Positions 8,708 through 15,648 of a stretch of 64,000 nt of DNA are shown one piece after another. Source of the stretch: Hymenobacter sp. 15J16-1T3B (lineage in GTDB: Bacteria > Bacteroidota > Bacteroidia > Cytophagales > Hymenobacteraceae); NCBI RefSeq assembly GCF_020711235.1, contig NZ_JAJFAV010000001.1:124001-188000 (forward strand), read 5' to 3'. The position numbers were made by a program, and so were the translations under genes. The stretch's first letter is position 1, and every line of letters starts with the position of its first letter. A model generated the notes under the pieces. The model saw nothing but the letters and a program-made list of their open reading frames with translations. It searched no databases and was not told the origin of the DNA.

Positions 8708-8867
8708 CGAATGCATGGCGGCTCGGAGTAAGCGGTGAGGGAACTGCCGAGCGGCAGCTCCACTAATAGAAGCGACAAACGGGCGTTTCGGTTGCATAGC
8801 CGGCCGAAGCAGCGGGCGCGGCGACAACCGAAACGTTGGGTAAACTACGGGGCGGCGGGCAGAAATG

Positions 8868-9653
8868 CTACGCCTGGGCGGCGGGGGCAGCCTCGACGGC
8901 GGGTGCTAGGAAGCGCTGCAGCAGGCGGTTGAACGCCTGAGGGCGCTCCATCATGGGCGCGTGGCCGCAGTGGTCGAGAAAGTGCAGCTCGGAATGCGGC
9001 AGCAGGCGGTGAAACTCGTGGGCCACCACCGGCGGGGTGATGGTGTCGTTCAGGCCCCAAATCAGCAGGGTAGGGGCCTTGATTTTGCCGAGGTCCTTGG
9101 TGAGGTTGTGCCGCTGGGCCGAGCGCGCAATGGAAATGATGCGCAGGCACTTGGCGTTGGAGTTGGTGACGTTGAACACCTCGTCGACCAGTTCCTTGGT
9201 AGCCACTTTGGGGTCGTAGAAGGTGTAGGCCACGCGCTCCTGCACGTACTGGTAGTCGCCGCGGCGGGGAAAGGATCCGCCCATGCTGTCCTCGAACAGG
9301 CCGCTGCTGCCGGTCAGCACCATTTGCTTGACGCGCTGGGGGTTGCGCAGGGCGTAGACCAAGGCCACGTGGCCGCCGAGGGAGTTGCCCAATACGACGG
9401 CGGGCTGAGTCAGCTGCATGGCCTTGGTAAAGTCTTCCACAAACTCCACCAAGCCCGAAATACCGGCGCGGGTCAGCGGCATTTCGTAGATGGGCAGCAT
9501 GGGAATAACCACGCGGTGGGTGCGGGCAAACTCATCGACCACGCCTTGCCAGTTGCTCAGCGCGCCGAACAGGCCGTGCAACAGCAGCAGAGTCTCGCCC
9601 TGGCCTTCGTCGACGTACTTGAATCCGTTGTGCTGTTTAATCTGCAATTCCAT
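8868..9653 (-). CDS. Alpha/beta-fold hydrolase
   Basis: 261 residues from the ATG at 9653 (MELQIKQHNG). All hallmarks of an active alpha/beta hydrolase are present: an oxyanion-hole HGLFGALSNW, the nucleophile elbow GNSLGG with its serine, the acidic residue in WGLNDTITPP, and the catalytic histidine in DHCGHAPMMERP. The sequence resembles MhpC/BphD-like esterases, and the substrate cannot be deduced. The start overlaps the end of the PabA/TrpG-like gene by 17 nt, so the two are very likely translationally coupled. Some 160 nt without a gene separates it from the CBS gene. Confidence 0.85.
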   Translation of the reverse strand: MELQIKQHNGFKYVDEGQGETLLLLHGLFGALSNWQGVVDEFARTHRVVIPMLPIYEMPLTRAGISGLVEFVEDFTKAMQLTQPAVVLGNSLGGHVALVYALRNPQRVKQMVLTGSSGLFEDSMGGSFPRRGDYQYVQERVAYTFYDPKVATKELVDEVFNVTNSNAKCLRIISIARSAQRHNLTKDLGKIKAPTLLIWGLNDTITPPVVAHEFHRLLPHSELHFLDHCGHAPMMERPQAFNRLLQRFLAPAVEAAPAAQA

Positions 9654-10293
9654 CGTGGTGTGTCGGCGCCGCGGGCAGGGCCGGCGGGGCGGGGGTATTC
9701 GTGCAATGATACGCAATCCGGACCCAATTGCGCAGCAACGTCAGCCCGTCGGGTGTGAGCAGGGCCTCGGGGTGAAACTGCACGCCGTAGAGCGGTAGGG
9801 TACGGTGGCGTAAGGCCATTAGTTCGGCGTGGGCGTCGGTGGTGCGGGCCAGCGGCAGCAGCGCGGCGGGCAGCTGGCTGAGCACCAACGAATGATAGCG
9901 CGTAACCGGTATGCGCGCCGGCAGTCCTTCAAACAGCGCTTCGGCGCTCTGGTTCGGCGCAAGGTGCAGCTCGATTTCCGACACCTTGCCGTGCATGGGC
10001 CGGGCACCGCGGTGCAGCTCGGCCCCAAAAAATTCACCCAGGGCCTGGTGCCCGAGGCAGACGCCAAGCACCGGCACCCGCTCGTACACGGCGGCCAGCA
10101 GCTCCATCATCACGCCTGCGGCGCGCGGCGTGCCCGGCCCCGGCGACAACACCACGGCGTCGAACGCCAACGCCAGCAGTTCGGGCAGCGGGGTGTCGTT
10201 GCGGCGCACCACCACGTCGGCCCCCGCCTGCTGCAGGTAGTCCAGCAGGTTGTAGGTGAAGGAGTCGAAGTTGTCGAGCAGCAGCAGGCGCAT
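9637..10293 (-). CDS. Anthranilate/aminodeoxychorismate synthase component II (glutamine amidotransferase)
   Basis: 218 residues. It is a class I glutamine amidotransferase: NFDSFTYNL at the N-terminus, the LSPGPGTP motif, the nucleophile cysteine in GVCLGHQALGEFFG, and the catalytic His/Glu in YGVQFHPEA. Such subunits pass ammonia to TrpE (anthranilate) or PabB (aminodeoxychorismate, for folate). No trpE, pabB or other trp genes lie nearby, so the isolated context favours a PabA or dual-use role, but this cannot be settled here. It overlaps the downstream hydrolase by 17 nt. A perfect 29-bp inverted repeat lies 14 nt upstream of the start codon, between it and cvpA, and may attenuate or terminate transcripts from upstream. 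Confidence 0.9.
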   Translation of the reverse strand: MRLLLLDNFDSFTYNLLDYLQQAGADVVVRRNDTPLPELLALAFDAVVLSPGPGTPRAAGVMMELLAAVYERVPVLGVCLGHQALGEFFGAELHRGARPMHGKVSEIELHLAPNQSAEALFEGLPARIPVTRYHSLVLSQLPAALLPLARTTDAHAELMALRHRTLPLYGVQFHPEALLTPDGLTLLRNWVRIAYHCTNTPAPPALPAAPTHHDGIAD

Positions 10294-10307
10294 CTTGGGT
10301 AAGTTGG

Positions 10308-10373
10308 GAAGTTGTGAAGGGTGAATTGGGGAATGGGCATTCGACCATTCCCCAATTCACCCTTCACAACTTC
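10308..10373. repeat. Perfect 29-bp inverted repeat (strong hairpin)
   Basis: Left arm 10308-10336 (GAAGTTGTGAAGGG...) and right arm 10345-10373 are exact reverse complements around an 8-nt loop (GCATTCGA). It lies between the cvpA stop (10378) and the pabA-like start (10293). It may be a repetitive intergenic hairpin, a terminator lacking a clear T tract on the minus strand, or a miniature repeat. A related but imperfect copy lies at about 12315-12402. Confidence 0.9.
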
Positions 10374-10377
10374 TCCT

Positions 10378-10896
10378 TTAAAAAACGTTCCGCAGTGTGG
10401 TCAGCAGGTCGGAGGCGAAAGGCATCACGAAGCCGACCACGTTGAGCGCCACGGGCGTGGCGTCCTGCACGAAGGGCAGCACCACGGATTCGCGGGTCAG
10501 CTCGCGGCCCAGCGGCAGGCCGGCCAGGCCGGTGGCGTAGAGCAGCAAACTCAGGCCCAGCACCCACTTGAGCACGCCGGCCGCCCCGCCGAGTAGGTTG
10601 TCGAGCATGCCGAAGGGCGTGAGGTGAATCATGCTTTTGAGCAGGCCGCCGGCCAGGTGCACGCCCCAGGCAATGAGGGCAAACACCAGCAGAAACGACA
10701 CCAGTGGCAGCATGCCGAAGGCCTCGCCTACGTAGTGCCGCACCAACGGAATGGCCGTGCCCAGCAGCTTGAGCCCGCCGATAACCCCGAGCACGAAGGC
10801 CAGCAACGACACAACTTCCAGCACGATGCCGCGCCGGAAGCCTTTCACCGCTCCCACCGCGAGGGGAATCAGCAAGAATAAGTCGAAGCCGGACAT
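10378..10896 (-). CDS. CvpA family membrane protein
   Basis: 172 residues with four predicted membrane segments (about residues 4-20, 26-48, 65-88 and 105-125). The N-terminus MSGFDLFLLIPLAVGAVKGFRRG is typical of CvpA proteins, as is GMLDNLLGGAAGVLKWVLG. CvpA is an inner-membrane protein linked to colicin V production in E. coli and to envelope stress tolerance elsewhere. Its molecular role is unsettled. It stands alone between the YqeY-like gene and the PabA-like gene, separated from the latter by the 29-bp inverted repeat. Confidence 0.86.
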   Translation of the reverse strand: MSGFDLFLLIPLAVGAVKGFRRGIVLEVVSLLAFVLGVIGGLKLLGTAIPLVRHYVGEAFGMLPLVSFLLVFALIAWGVHLAGGLLKSMIHLTPFGMLDNLLGGAAGVLKWVLGLSLLLYATGLAGLPLGRELTRESVVLPFVQDATPVALNVVGFVMPFASDLLTTLRNVF

Positions 10897-10953
10897 GTGG
10901 ATTAATGTGCTGATCTGCTAGTAAAAGGTGATGTGCTGCTGCTGTTCTGGCAT

Positions 10954-10976
10954 TGAGCTAAATATTAATTAGCTCA
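10954..10976. terminator. AT-rich hairpin after the YqeY-like gene
   Basis: TGAGCTAA (10954-10961) pairs with TTAGCTCA (10969-10976) around the loop ATATTAA. It lies 25 nt past the stop of the 11001-11462 gene on the minus strand and may end that transcript. No long T tract follows. Confidence 0.4.
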
Positions 10977-11000
10977 TCAGCATATTGCCTCATGGCACAC

Positions 11001-11462
11001 TTAGAAATTGGTGTTGTTCAGCAGGCGGTTGACTTCCTGCGAAATGGCGCGGCCGTCGGCTTGGCCAGCCAATTCCTTGGCAGCTACGCCCATTACCTTG
11101 CCCAAATCCGACGGGCCGGTGGCGCCCACGCGCTGGATAATGGCCACGAGGCGCTCGGTGAGGTCGGCCCCGGACAGCTGGGCGGGCAGGTACTCTTCGA
11201 TGATAGCCAGCTCGGCCAGCTCTACTTCTTCCAGGTCGGAGCGGAATTGCTGCTGGTAGGTTTCGGCGGCTTCGCGGCGCTGCTTGGCGGCTTTGTTCAG
11301 CAGCTTCAGCTCGGTGTCGGGGGTGATGCTGCCGTGGGCGCCCTCGGCGGTTTCGGCCAGCAAAATTTGCGACTTGATGCTGCGCAGCGCGGTCAGGCGC
11401 ACTTTGTCTTTGGCCAGCATGGCCTTTTTAATATCGGCGTCGATGCGCTCTTTCAGGGTCAT
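11001..11462 (-). CDS. GatB/YqeY domain-containing protein
   Basis: 153 residues from the ATG at 11462 (MTLKERIDADIKKAMLAKDK). A longer upstream reading would run into the divergent pdxJ promoter region. The helical YqeY domain is clear: VRLTALRSIKSQILLAE, ELKLLNKAAKQRREAAETYQ, LAIIEEYLPAQLS and DLGKVMGVAAKELAGQADGR. The family resembles the tRNA-binding tail domain of GatB and may contribute to tRNA-dependent amidation or tRNA binding, but no function is proven. It begins the long minus-strand run and is divergent from pdxJ with 134 nt between starts. Confidence 0.9.
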   Translation of the reverse strand: MTLKERIDADIKKAMLAKDKVRLTALRSIKSQILLAETAEGAHGSITPDTELKLLNKAAKQRREAAETYQQQFRSDLEEVELAELAIIEEYLPAQLSGADLTERLVAIIQRVGATGPSDLGKVMGVAAKELAGQADGRAISQEVNRLLNNTNF

Positions 11463-11596
11463 AAGCAGGAATAAGGGTTGGGGTGAACGGGAAAACGGAG
11501 TGCCCACAGCGGGCCGGGCTCCGGCGGCAACGGCCTGCACCCGATATTTGGGGCGTGGGCCGCGTACACGGCAAAAATCCGCTAATTCCGGGATTC

Positions 11597-12310
11597 ATGA
11601 CGAAGCTAAGCGTAAACATCAACAAAATTGCCACCCTGCGGAACGCCCGGGGCCACAACCGCCCCGACCTGCTGCTGACTGCTCGCGACTGTGAGCGGTT
11701 CGGCGCCGAGGGCATCACCGTGCACCCGCGCCCCGACGAGCGGCACATCCGTTACCAGGACGTGCGCGACCTGAAGCCGCTGGTCACCACCGAGTTCAAC
11801 ATCGAGGGCAACCCCACGCCCGACTTCGTTGCCTTGGTGCGCGAGGTGCGCCCCGAGCAGGTGACGCTGGTGCCCGACGCGCCCGACGCCATTACCTCGA
11901 ATGCCGGCTGGGACACCCTCCGCCACCAGGATTACCTGCGCAGCATTGTGCAGGATTTCAAGCAGATGGGTTGCCGCGTAAGTATTTTCCTCGACCCCGT
12001 GGAGGAACTGGTGCGCGCCGCCGCTACCACCGGCGCCGACCGCATCGAATTGTACACCGAAGCCTACGCCTCGGGCTACCACCAAGACCGCGAAGCCGCG
12101 GTGGCGCCCTACCGCGCGGCGGCAGCGCTGGCCCAGCAGCTGGGCATGGGCGTGAATGCCGGCCACGACTTGGACCTCGACAACCTCGCTTTTCTGCACC
12201 AGCAGCTGCCCGGCTTGGCCGAAGTCAGCATTGGGCACGCGCTCATCTGCGACGCGCTCTACCTCGGGCTGGAAAACACCATTCAGCTCTACCGCCGCCA
12301 GCTGCTGTAA
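11597..12310 (+). CDS. pdxJ: Pyridoxine 5'-phosphate synthase
   Basis: 237 residues starting [20 protein letters not shown], the standard PdxJ opening with the conserved Asn/Arg residues that bind substrate phosphate. Further motifs are [44 protein letters not shown] and [13 protein letters not shown]. PdxJ condenses 1-deoxyxylulose 5-phosphate with 3-amino-1-hydroxyacetone phosphate to make pyridoxine 5'-phosphate, the last ring-forming step of the DXP-dependent vitamin B6 pathway. Upstream in-frame codons lack conservation and run into the divergent gene's leader. It is followed by an imperfect inverted repeat and then mnmH. Confidence 0.96.
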   Translation: MTKLSVNINKIATLRNARGHNRPDLLLTARDCERFGAEGITVHPRPDERHIRYQDVRDLKPLVTTEFNIEGNPTPDFVALVREVRPEQVTLVPDAPDAITSNAGWDTLRHQDYLRSIVQDFKQMGCRVSIFLDPVEELVRAAATTGADRIELYTEAYASGYHQDREAAVAPYRAAAALAQQLGMGVNAGHDLDLDNLAFLHQQLPGLAEVSIGHALICDALYLGLENTIQLYRRQLL

Positions 12311-12314
12311 GCAA

Positions 12315-12402
12315 GTGGTGAACTTTTGAATTTGTGAAGTTGTGAATCGGCCCACGGCCCTTCGCTTCTTCGCAACTTCACCCTTCACAATTTCACAACT
12401 CG
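12315..12402. repeat. Imperfect inverted repeat related to the 10308-10373 hairpin
   Basis: The left arm around 12316-12347 (repeated GTGAA/TTGAA units) and the right arm around 12370-12400 (CAACTTCACCCTTCACAA then TTTCACAACT) are imperfect reverse complements. The right arm shares CACCCTTCACAA with the right arm at 10345-10373. The element fills most of the gap between the pdxJ stop and the TTG start of mnmH. Confidence 0.6.
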
Positions 12403-12405
12403 CCC

Positions 12406-13446
12406 TTGCCCCGCCTTCCCCTCCCCGACTTTCTTTCCGGCCCGGCCGACGCGCCTATTTTCGATGCACGGGCGCCGCTGGAGTACGCCCAGGGACACAT
12501 ACCCGGGGCCGTGAGCTTTCCCATCTTCTCCGACGAGGAGCGGGCCCAGATCGGCACGACCTACAAGCGCGTCAGCCAGGATAAGGCCATCCTGCTGGGG
12601 CTGGATTTCTTCGGGCCGCGCATGAGCCAGGTGGTGAAGGCGGCGCAAAAGCTGGCCCCTAATAAGGAAGTGCGGCTGCACTGCTGGCGCGGAGGCATGC
12701 GCTCCGGCGCCATGCAGTGGCTGCTGGAGCTGGCCGGCTTCCGGGTGCACCTGCTCGACAAGGGCTACAAGGACTACCGCCGCTGGGCCCTGGCTTCGTT
12801 TGAGCAGCCCCGCCCCCTGCTGGTGCTCGGCGGCCTCACCGGCTCGGGCAAAACCGACGTGCTGCACGCCCTGGCCCGGCGTGAAGAACCTATTCTCGAC
12901 CTCGAAGGCCTGGCCCACCACAAGGGCTCTTCGTTTGGGGCCATCGGGCAGGCACCGCAGCCCACCACCGAGCAATTTGAAAACGAGTTGGCCTGGCGGC
13001 TGTACCGCACGCCGCCCGACGCCGCGCGCCTGTGGGTGGAGGACGAAAGCCGCACCATCGGCACGGTGGCGGTGCCGGGGCCCCTCTACGCCCAGATGCG
13101 GGAGGCCCCGCTGGTGGTGCTAGAGGTGCCGCGGGCGGTGCGGGTGCAGAAGCTGGCCGACGAGTACGGCCGCCACGACCCGGCCGCGCTGGCCGCCGCC
13201 ATCCTACGCCTGCGCAAGCGCCTGGGCGGCCTCGTCACCAAGGAAGCCATGGGCGCCATCGGTGAGGGCGACATGGAAAAGATGGTGACCCTGGTGCTCG
13301 ACTACTACGACCGAACCTACAGCCACGGCCTCGAAGGTCGCCCAAACGTGCGCCGCGTGCCCACCGACACCTGCGACCCGGAAACCAACGCCGACCGGGT
13401 GCTGGCGGCCGTGCGGCAGTGGCCGGGCGCGCAGCCCGCGGCATAA
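12406..13446 (+). CDS. mnmH: tRNA 2-selenouridine synthase (MnmH/SelU/YbbB)
   Basis: 346 residues. The start is TTG at 12406, since no ATG precedes the rhodanese domain and the next in-frame ATG is inside it. The N-terminal rhodanese domain (about residues 8-125) has APLEYAQGHIPGAVSFPIF and the catalytic Cys93 in LHCWRGGMRS. A P-loop domain follows with GGLTGSGKT at about 143-151. This two-domain layout defines MnmH, which converts geranylated or 2-thiouridine at tRNA position 34 to 2-selenouridine using selenophosphate. selD lies two genes downstream on the same strand and would supply selenophosphate. That pairing, without selA/selB nearby, points to the selenouridine trait. Confidence 0.93.
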   Translation: MPRLPLPDFLSGPADAPIFDARAPLEYAQGHIPGAVSFPIFSDEERAQIGTTYKRVSQDKAILLGLDFFGPRMSQVVKAAQKLAPNKEVRLHCWRGGMRSGAMQWLLELAGFRVHLLDKGYKDYRRWALASFEQPRPLLVLGGLTGSGKTDVLHALARREEPILDLEGLAHHKGSSFGAIGQAPQPTTEQFENELAWRLYRTPPDAARLWVEDESRTIGTVAVPGPLYAQMREAPLVVLEVPRAVRVQKLADEYGRHDPAALAAAILRLRKRLGGLVTKEAMGAIGEGDMEKMVTLVLDYYDRTYSHGLEGRPNVRRVPTDTCDPETNADRVLAAVRQWPGAQPAA

Positions 13447-13459
13447 CCCCTCCTTGCCA

Positions 13460-13852
13460 ATGCTGTATCCCACGTTGCGCGTTGCCCGTCCCACCAACGA
13501 CCTCGCCGCTCTGCTCCCCTTCTACCGCGACGGGCTCGGCTTTACCATTATCGGCCAGTTCGAAGACCACGCCGGCTTCGACGGGCTGATGCTGGGCCAC
13601 CCGCAGGCGCCGTATCACCTGGAATTCACCCGGGAACAGGGCCAGCCGGCGGGCGGCGCGCCTTCGGCCGAGCACCTGCTGGTGTTCTACCTGCCCGACG
13701 CGGCCGAGTGGCAGGCCGCCGTGGCGCGCATGCAAGCCGCCGGCTTTGCGCCGGTACCGGCCCACAATCCGTACTGGGACCAGCACGGCCGGACCTTCCA
13801 GGACCCCGACGGCTACCGCGTGGTGCTGCAGCGCGCCGCCTGGGAGCGGTAA
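13460..13852 (+). CDS. VOC (glyoxalase/bleomycin-resistance fold) family protein
   Basis: 130 residues from the ATG at 13460 (a TTG two codons earlier is possible). Typical VOC features: LRVARPTNDLAALLPFYRDGLGFTI, HAGFDGLMLGHP, YHLEFT, and a C-terminal NPYWDQHGRTFQDPDGYRVVLQ. His near HAGFDG, His in YHLEFT and a late Asp/Glu could form a metal site. These proteins include glyoxalases, dioxygenases and resistance proteins. No substrate can be assigned. It lies 13 nt after mnmH and 44 nt before selD, so it is almost certainly co-transcribed with the selenouridine genes. Whether it acts on a selenium compound is speculation. Confidence 0.82.
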   Translation: MLYPTLRVARPTNDLAALLPFYRDGLGFTIIGQFEDHAGFDGLMLGHPQAPYHLEFTREQGQPAGGAPSAEHLLVFYLPDAAEWQAAVARMQAAGFAPVPAHNPYWDQHGRTFQDPDGYRVVLQRAAWER

Positions 13853-13896
13853 CTTTCGCCCCGCCGCCGGTTGTCCCCTCGTAACTTCGCCTTTCT

Positions 13897-14964
13897 ATGG
13901 ATTCTACTGCCCCCACCGCCGCCTCCGACGCCATCCGCCTGACTCAGTACAGCCACGGCGCCGGCTGCGGCTGCAAAATTGCGCCCGCGGTACTCGACCA
14001 GATTCTGCACACCACCATTCCGCAGGCGCCCGACGCGCGCCTGCTCGTGGGCAACGCCTCCCGCGACGACGCGGCCGTGTACGACCTGGGCAACGGGCAG
14101 GCGCTGATCAGCACCACCGACTTCTTCATGCCCATCGTCGACGACGCCTACGACTTCGGGCGCATTGCGGCGGCCAACTCCATCAGCGACGTGTACGCCA
14201 TGGGCGGGCGGCCGGTGCTGGCCATTGCCATCCTGGGCTGGCCCGTCGACAAGCTGGCGCCCGAGGTGGCCCGGCGCGTTATCGAGGGCGGCCGCAGCAT
14301 CTGCGCCGAGGCCGGCATAGCCCTGGCCGGCGGGCACAGCATCGACTCGCCCGAGCCCATTTTCGGCCTGGCCGTCAACGGCTTGGTCGACATTCAGCAC
14401 CTGAAGCGCAACGACACGGCCACCGAAGGCTGCCTGCTCTACCTGACCAAGCCCCTGGGCGTGGGCATGCTCACCACGGCCCAGAAAAAAGGCATTCTGC
14501 GCGCGGAAGACGCCCAGCTGGCCCCGCAGCAAATGATGCAGCTCAACAAGCTCGGCGAGCCGCTGGGCCGCCTGGCCGAAGTGAAGGCCATGACCGACGT
14601 GACGGGCTTCGGCCTGCTGGGTCACCTGGCCGAAGTAGCCGAGGGCAGCGGCCTCACCGCCGAAATCGACTTCAGCCGGGTGCCGCGCATTGCGGCGGCC
14701 GAAAGTTACCGGCAGCAGAAAGCCATTCCGGGCGGCACCCAGCGCAACTGGGCTTCCTACGGCCACAAGATTGGCACCGTCACCGAGGAGCAGCGCCACT
14801 GGCTTTGCGACCCGCAAACCTCCGGCGGCCTGCTGGTGTGTGTGACGCCCCAGGGGCGTGAAGCGGTGGAAGCTCTGCTGCGCGAAGCCGGCGTGCCAGC
14901 CGAGCCGTTTGGGCAGCTGCGGGCCCGCAGCGCGGCCGACGAGCCGGCCATCATCGTCGGGTAA
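13897..14964 (+). CDS. selD: Selenide, water dikinase (selenophosphate synthase)
   Basis: 355 residues. The N-terminal [18 protein letters not shown] motif carries Cys24 and Lys27, the counterparts of E. coli Cys17 and Lys20, so this is the cysteine form, not a selenoprotein. Also conserved are [42 protein letters not shown], the glycine-rich [29 protein letters not shown] and [10 protein letters not shown]. From memory the whole protein closely resembles E. coli SelD. It makes selenophosphate from selenide and ATP. It is placed in one operon with mnmH. No selenocysteine insertion genes are seen in this window. Confidence 0.96.
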   Translation: MDSTAPTAASDAIRLTQYSHGAGCGCKIAPAVLDQILHTTIPQAPDARLLVGNASRDDAAVYDLGNGQALISTTDFFMPIVDDAYDFGRIAAANSISDVYAMGGRPVLAIAILGWPVDKLAPEVARRVIEGGRSICAEAGIALAGGHSIDSPEPIFGLAVNGLVDIQHLKRNDTATEGCLLYLTKPLGVGMLTTAQKKGILRAEDAQLAPQQMMQLNKLGEPLGRLAEVKAMTDVTGFGLLGHLAEVAEGSGLTAEIDFSRVPRIAAAESYRQQKAIPGGTQRNWASYGHKIGTVTEEQRHWLCDPQTSGGLLVCVTPQGREAVEALLREAGVPAEPFGQLRARSAADEPAIIVG

Positions 14965-15549
14965 GTGCGGCGGCTGCTCTGGCCGGTGGTGCAGCTGGCC
15001 CTGGCCTTGGGCGTGGTCAGCTTGCTCCTGCAGTGGGTGCTGCGCCTGTTTGGGCGGCGGCGCACGGTGTTTCAGGTCACGTACTGGCGCGGGGTGTACC
15101 TGCTGATCTGGCCGCTGGCCAGCCTGTGCGTGGCCCTGCCCCTGCTGCGGCCCTTGCTGACGGGGCCGCGCAGCTGGTGGGAAATCATGTTGCTGGCTCT
15201 GCTCTTCGCGGTGGTGCTCGGCTTTGCCGCGCCCAGCCTGCTGCTGCACGGGCAATACTACCGCCGCAACCGCCGCACTACCCTGCTCTTCGATCCGCGC
15301 CAGAACACGCTGGAGGTGTACGAAGGCGCGGAGCCGGTGCCCTTCGCGCGCCACGACATCGAGCGGGTGGAGTATTGCCGCTGCCGGGCCCGCCGCGCGT
15401 TCTGGAGCAACTACGAGTTTCTGCGCCTGCATCTGCGCGACGGCCGCACCGTGGAACTGACCTCGCTGCTCGCGGATCTGGGGCCCCTGGCCGAATTTTT
15501 GCGCAACACCCGCCTGCAACCCGTGTGGCGTTGGGTGTGCCGGCTTTAG
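14965..15549 (+). CDS. Hypothetical inner-membrane protein directly after selD
   Basis: 194 residues from a GTG that immediately follows the selD stop codon (0 nt gap), which implies translational coupling. Three hydrophobic segments lie at about residues 5-27, 45-65 and 72-93. They are followed by a soluble C-terminal domain of about 100 residues with beta-rich segments: RTTLLFDPRQNTLEVY, PFARHDIERVEYC, FLRLHLRDGRTVELTSLL. The C-terminal layout resembles PH-like or YcxB-like domains that often follow two or three membrane helices, but I do not recognise a specific family. Position makes a link with the selenouridine operon possible. Function unknown. Confidence 0.7.
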   Translation: MRRLLWPVVQLALALGVVSLLLQWVLRLFGRRRTVFQVTYWRGVYLLIWPLASLCVALPLLRPLLTGPRSWWEIMLLALLFAVVLGFAAPSLLLHGQYYRRNRRTTLLFDPRQNTLEVYEGAEPVPFARHDIERVEYCRCRARRAFWSNYEFLRLHLRDGRTVELTSLLADLGPLAEFLRNTRLQPVWRWVCRL

Positions 15550-15648
15550 GACGGACATGCCGAAACATAGCACGACCTGCTTATCTTCAACGCGGCTTCC
15601 TTCCCGGTGGCCCCGTTGCTCCGCTTACCTACACACCTGTTGCCCCGC

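Noticed and set aside
9637-10293. Firm assignment as TrpG or PabA
   Set aside because: No trpE, pabB or other pathway gene lies nearby and the subunit type cannot be told by eye, so the symbol is left empty.
11463-11596. Riboswitch in the leader between the YqeY-like gene and pdxJ
   Set aside because: 134 nt without recognisable aptamer features, and no strong conserved stem set seen by eye.
13897-14964. SelD as a selenocysteine-containing protein
   Set aside because: The position homologous to the catalytic Sec/Cys is a cysteine codon (GCGCK motif) and there is no in-frame TGA.
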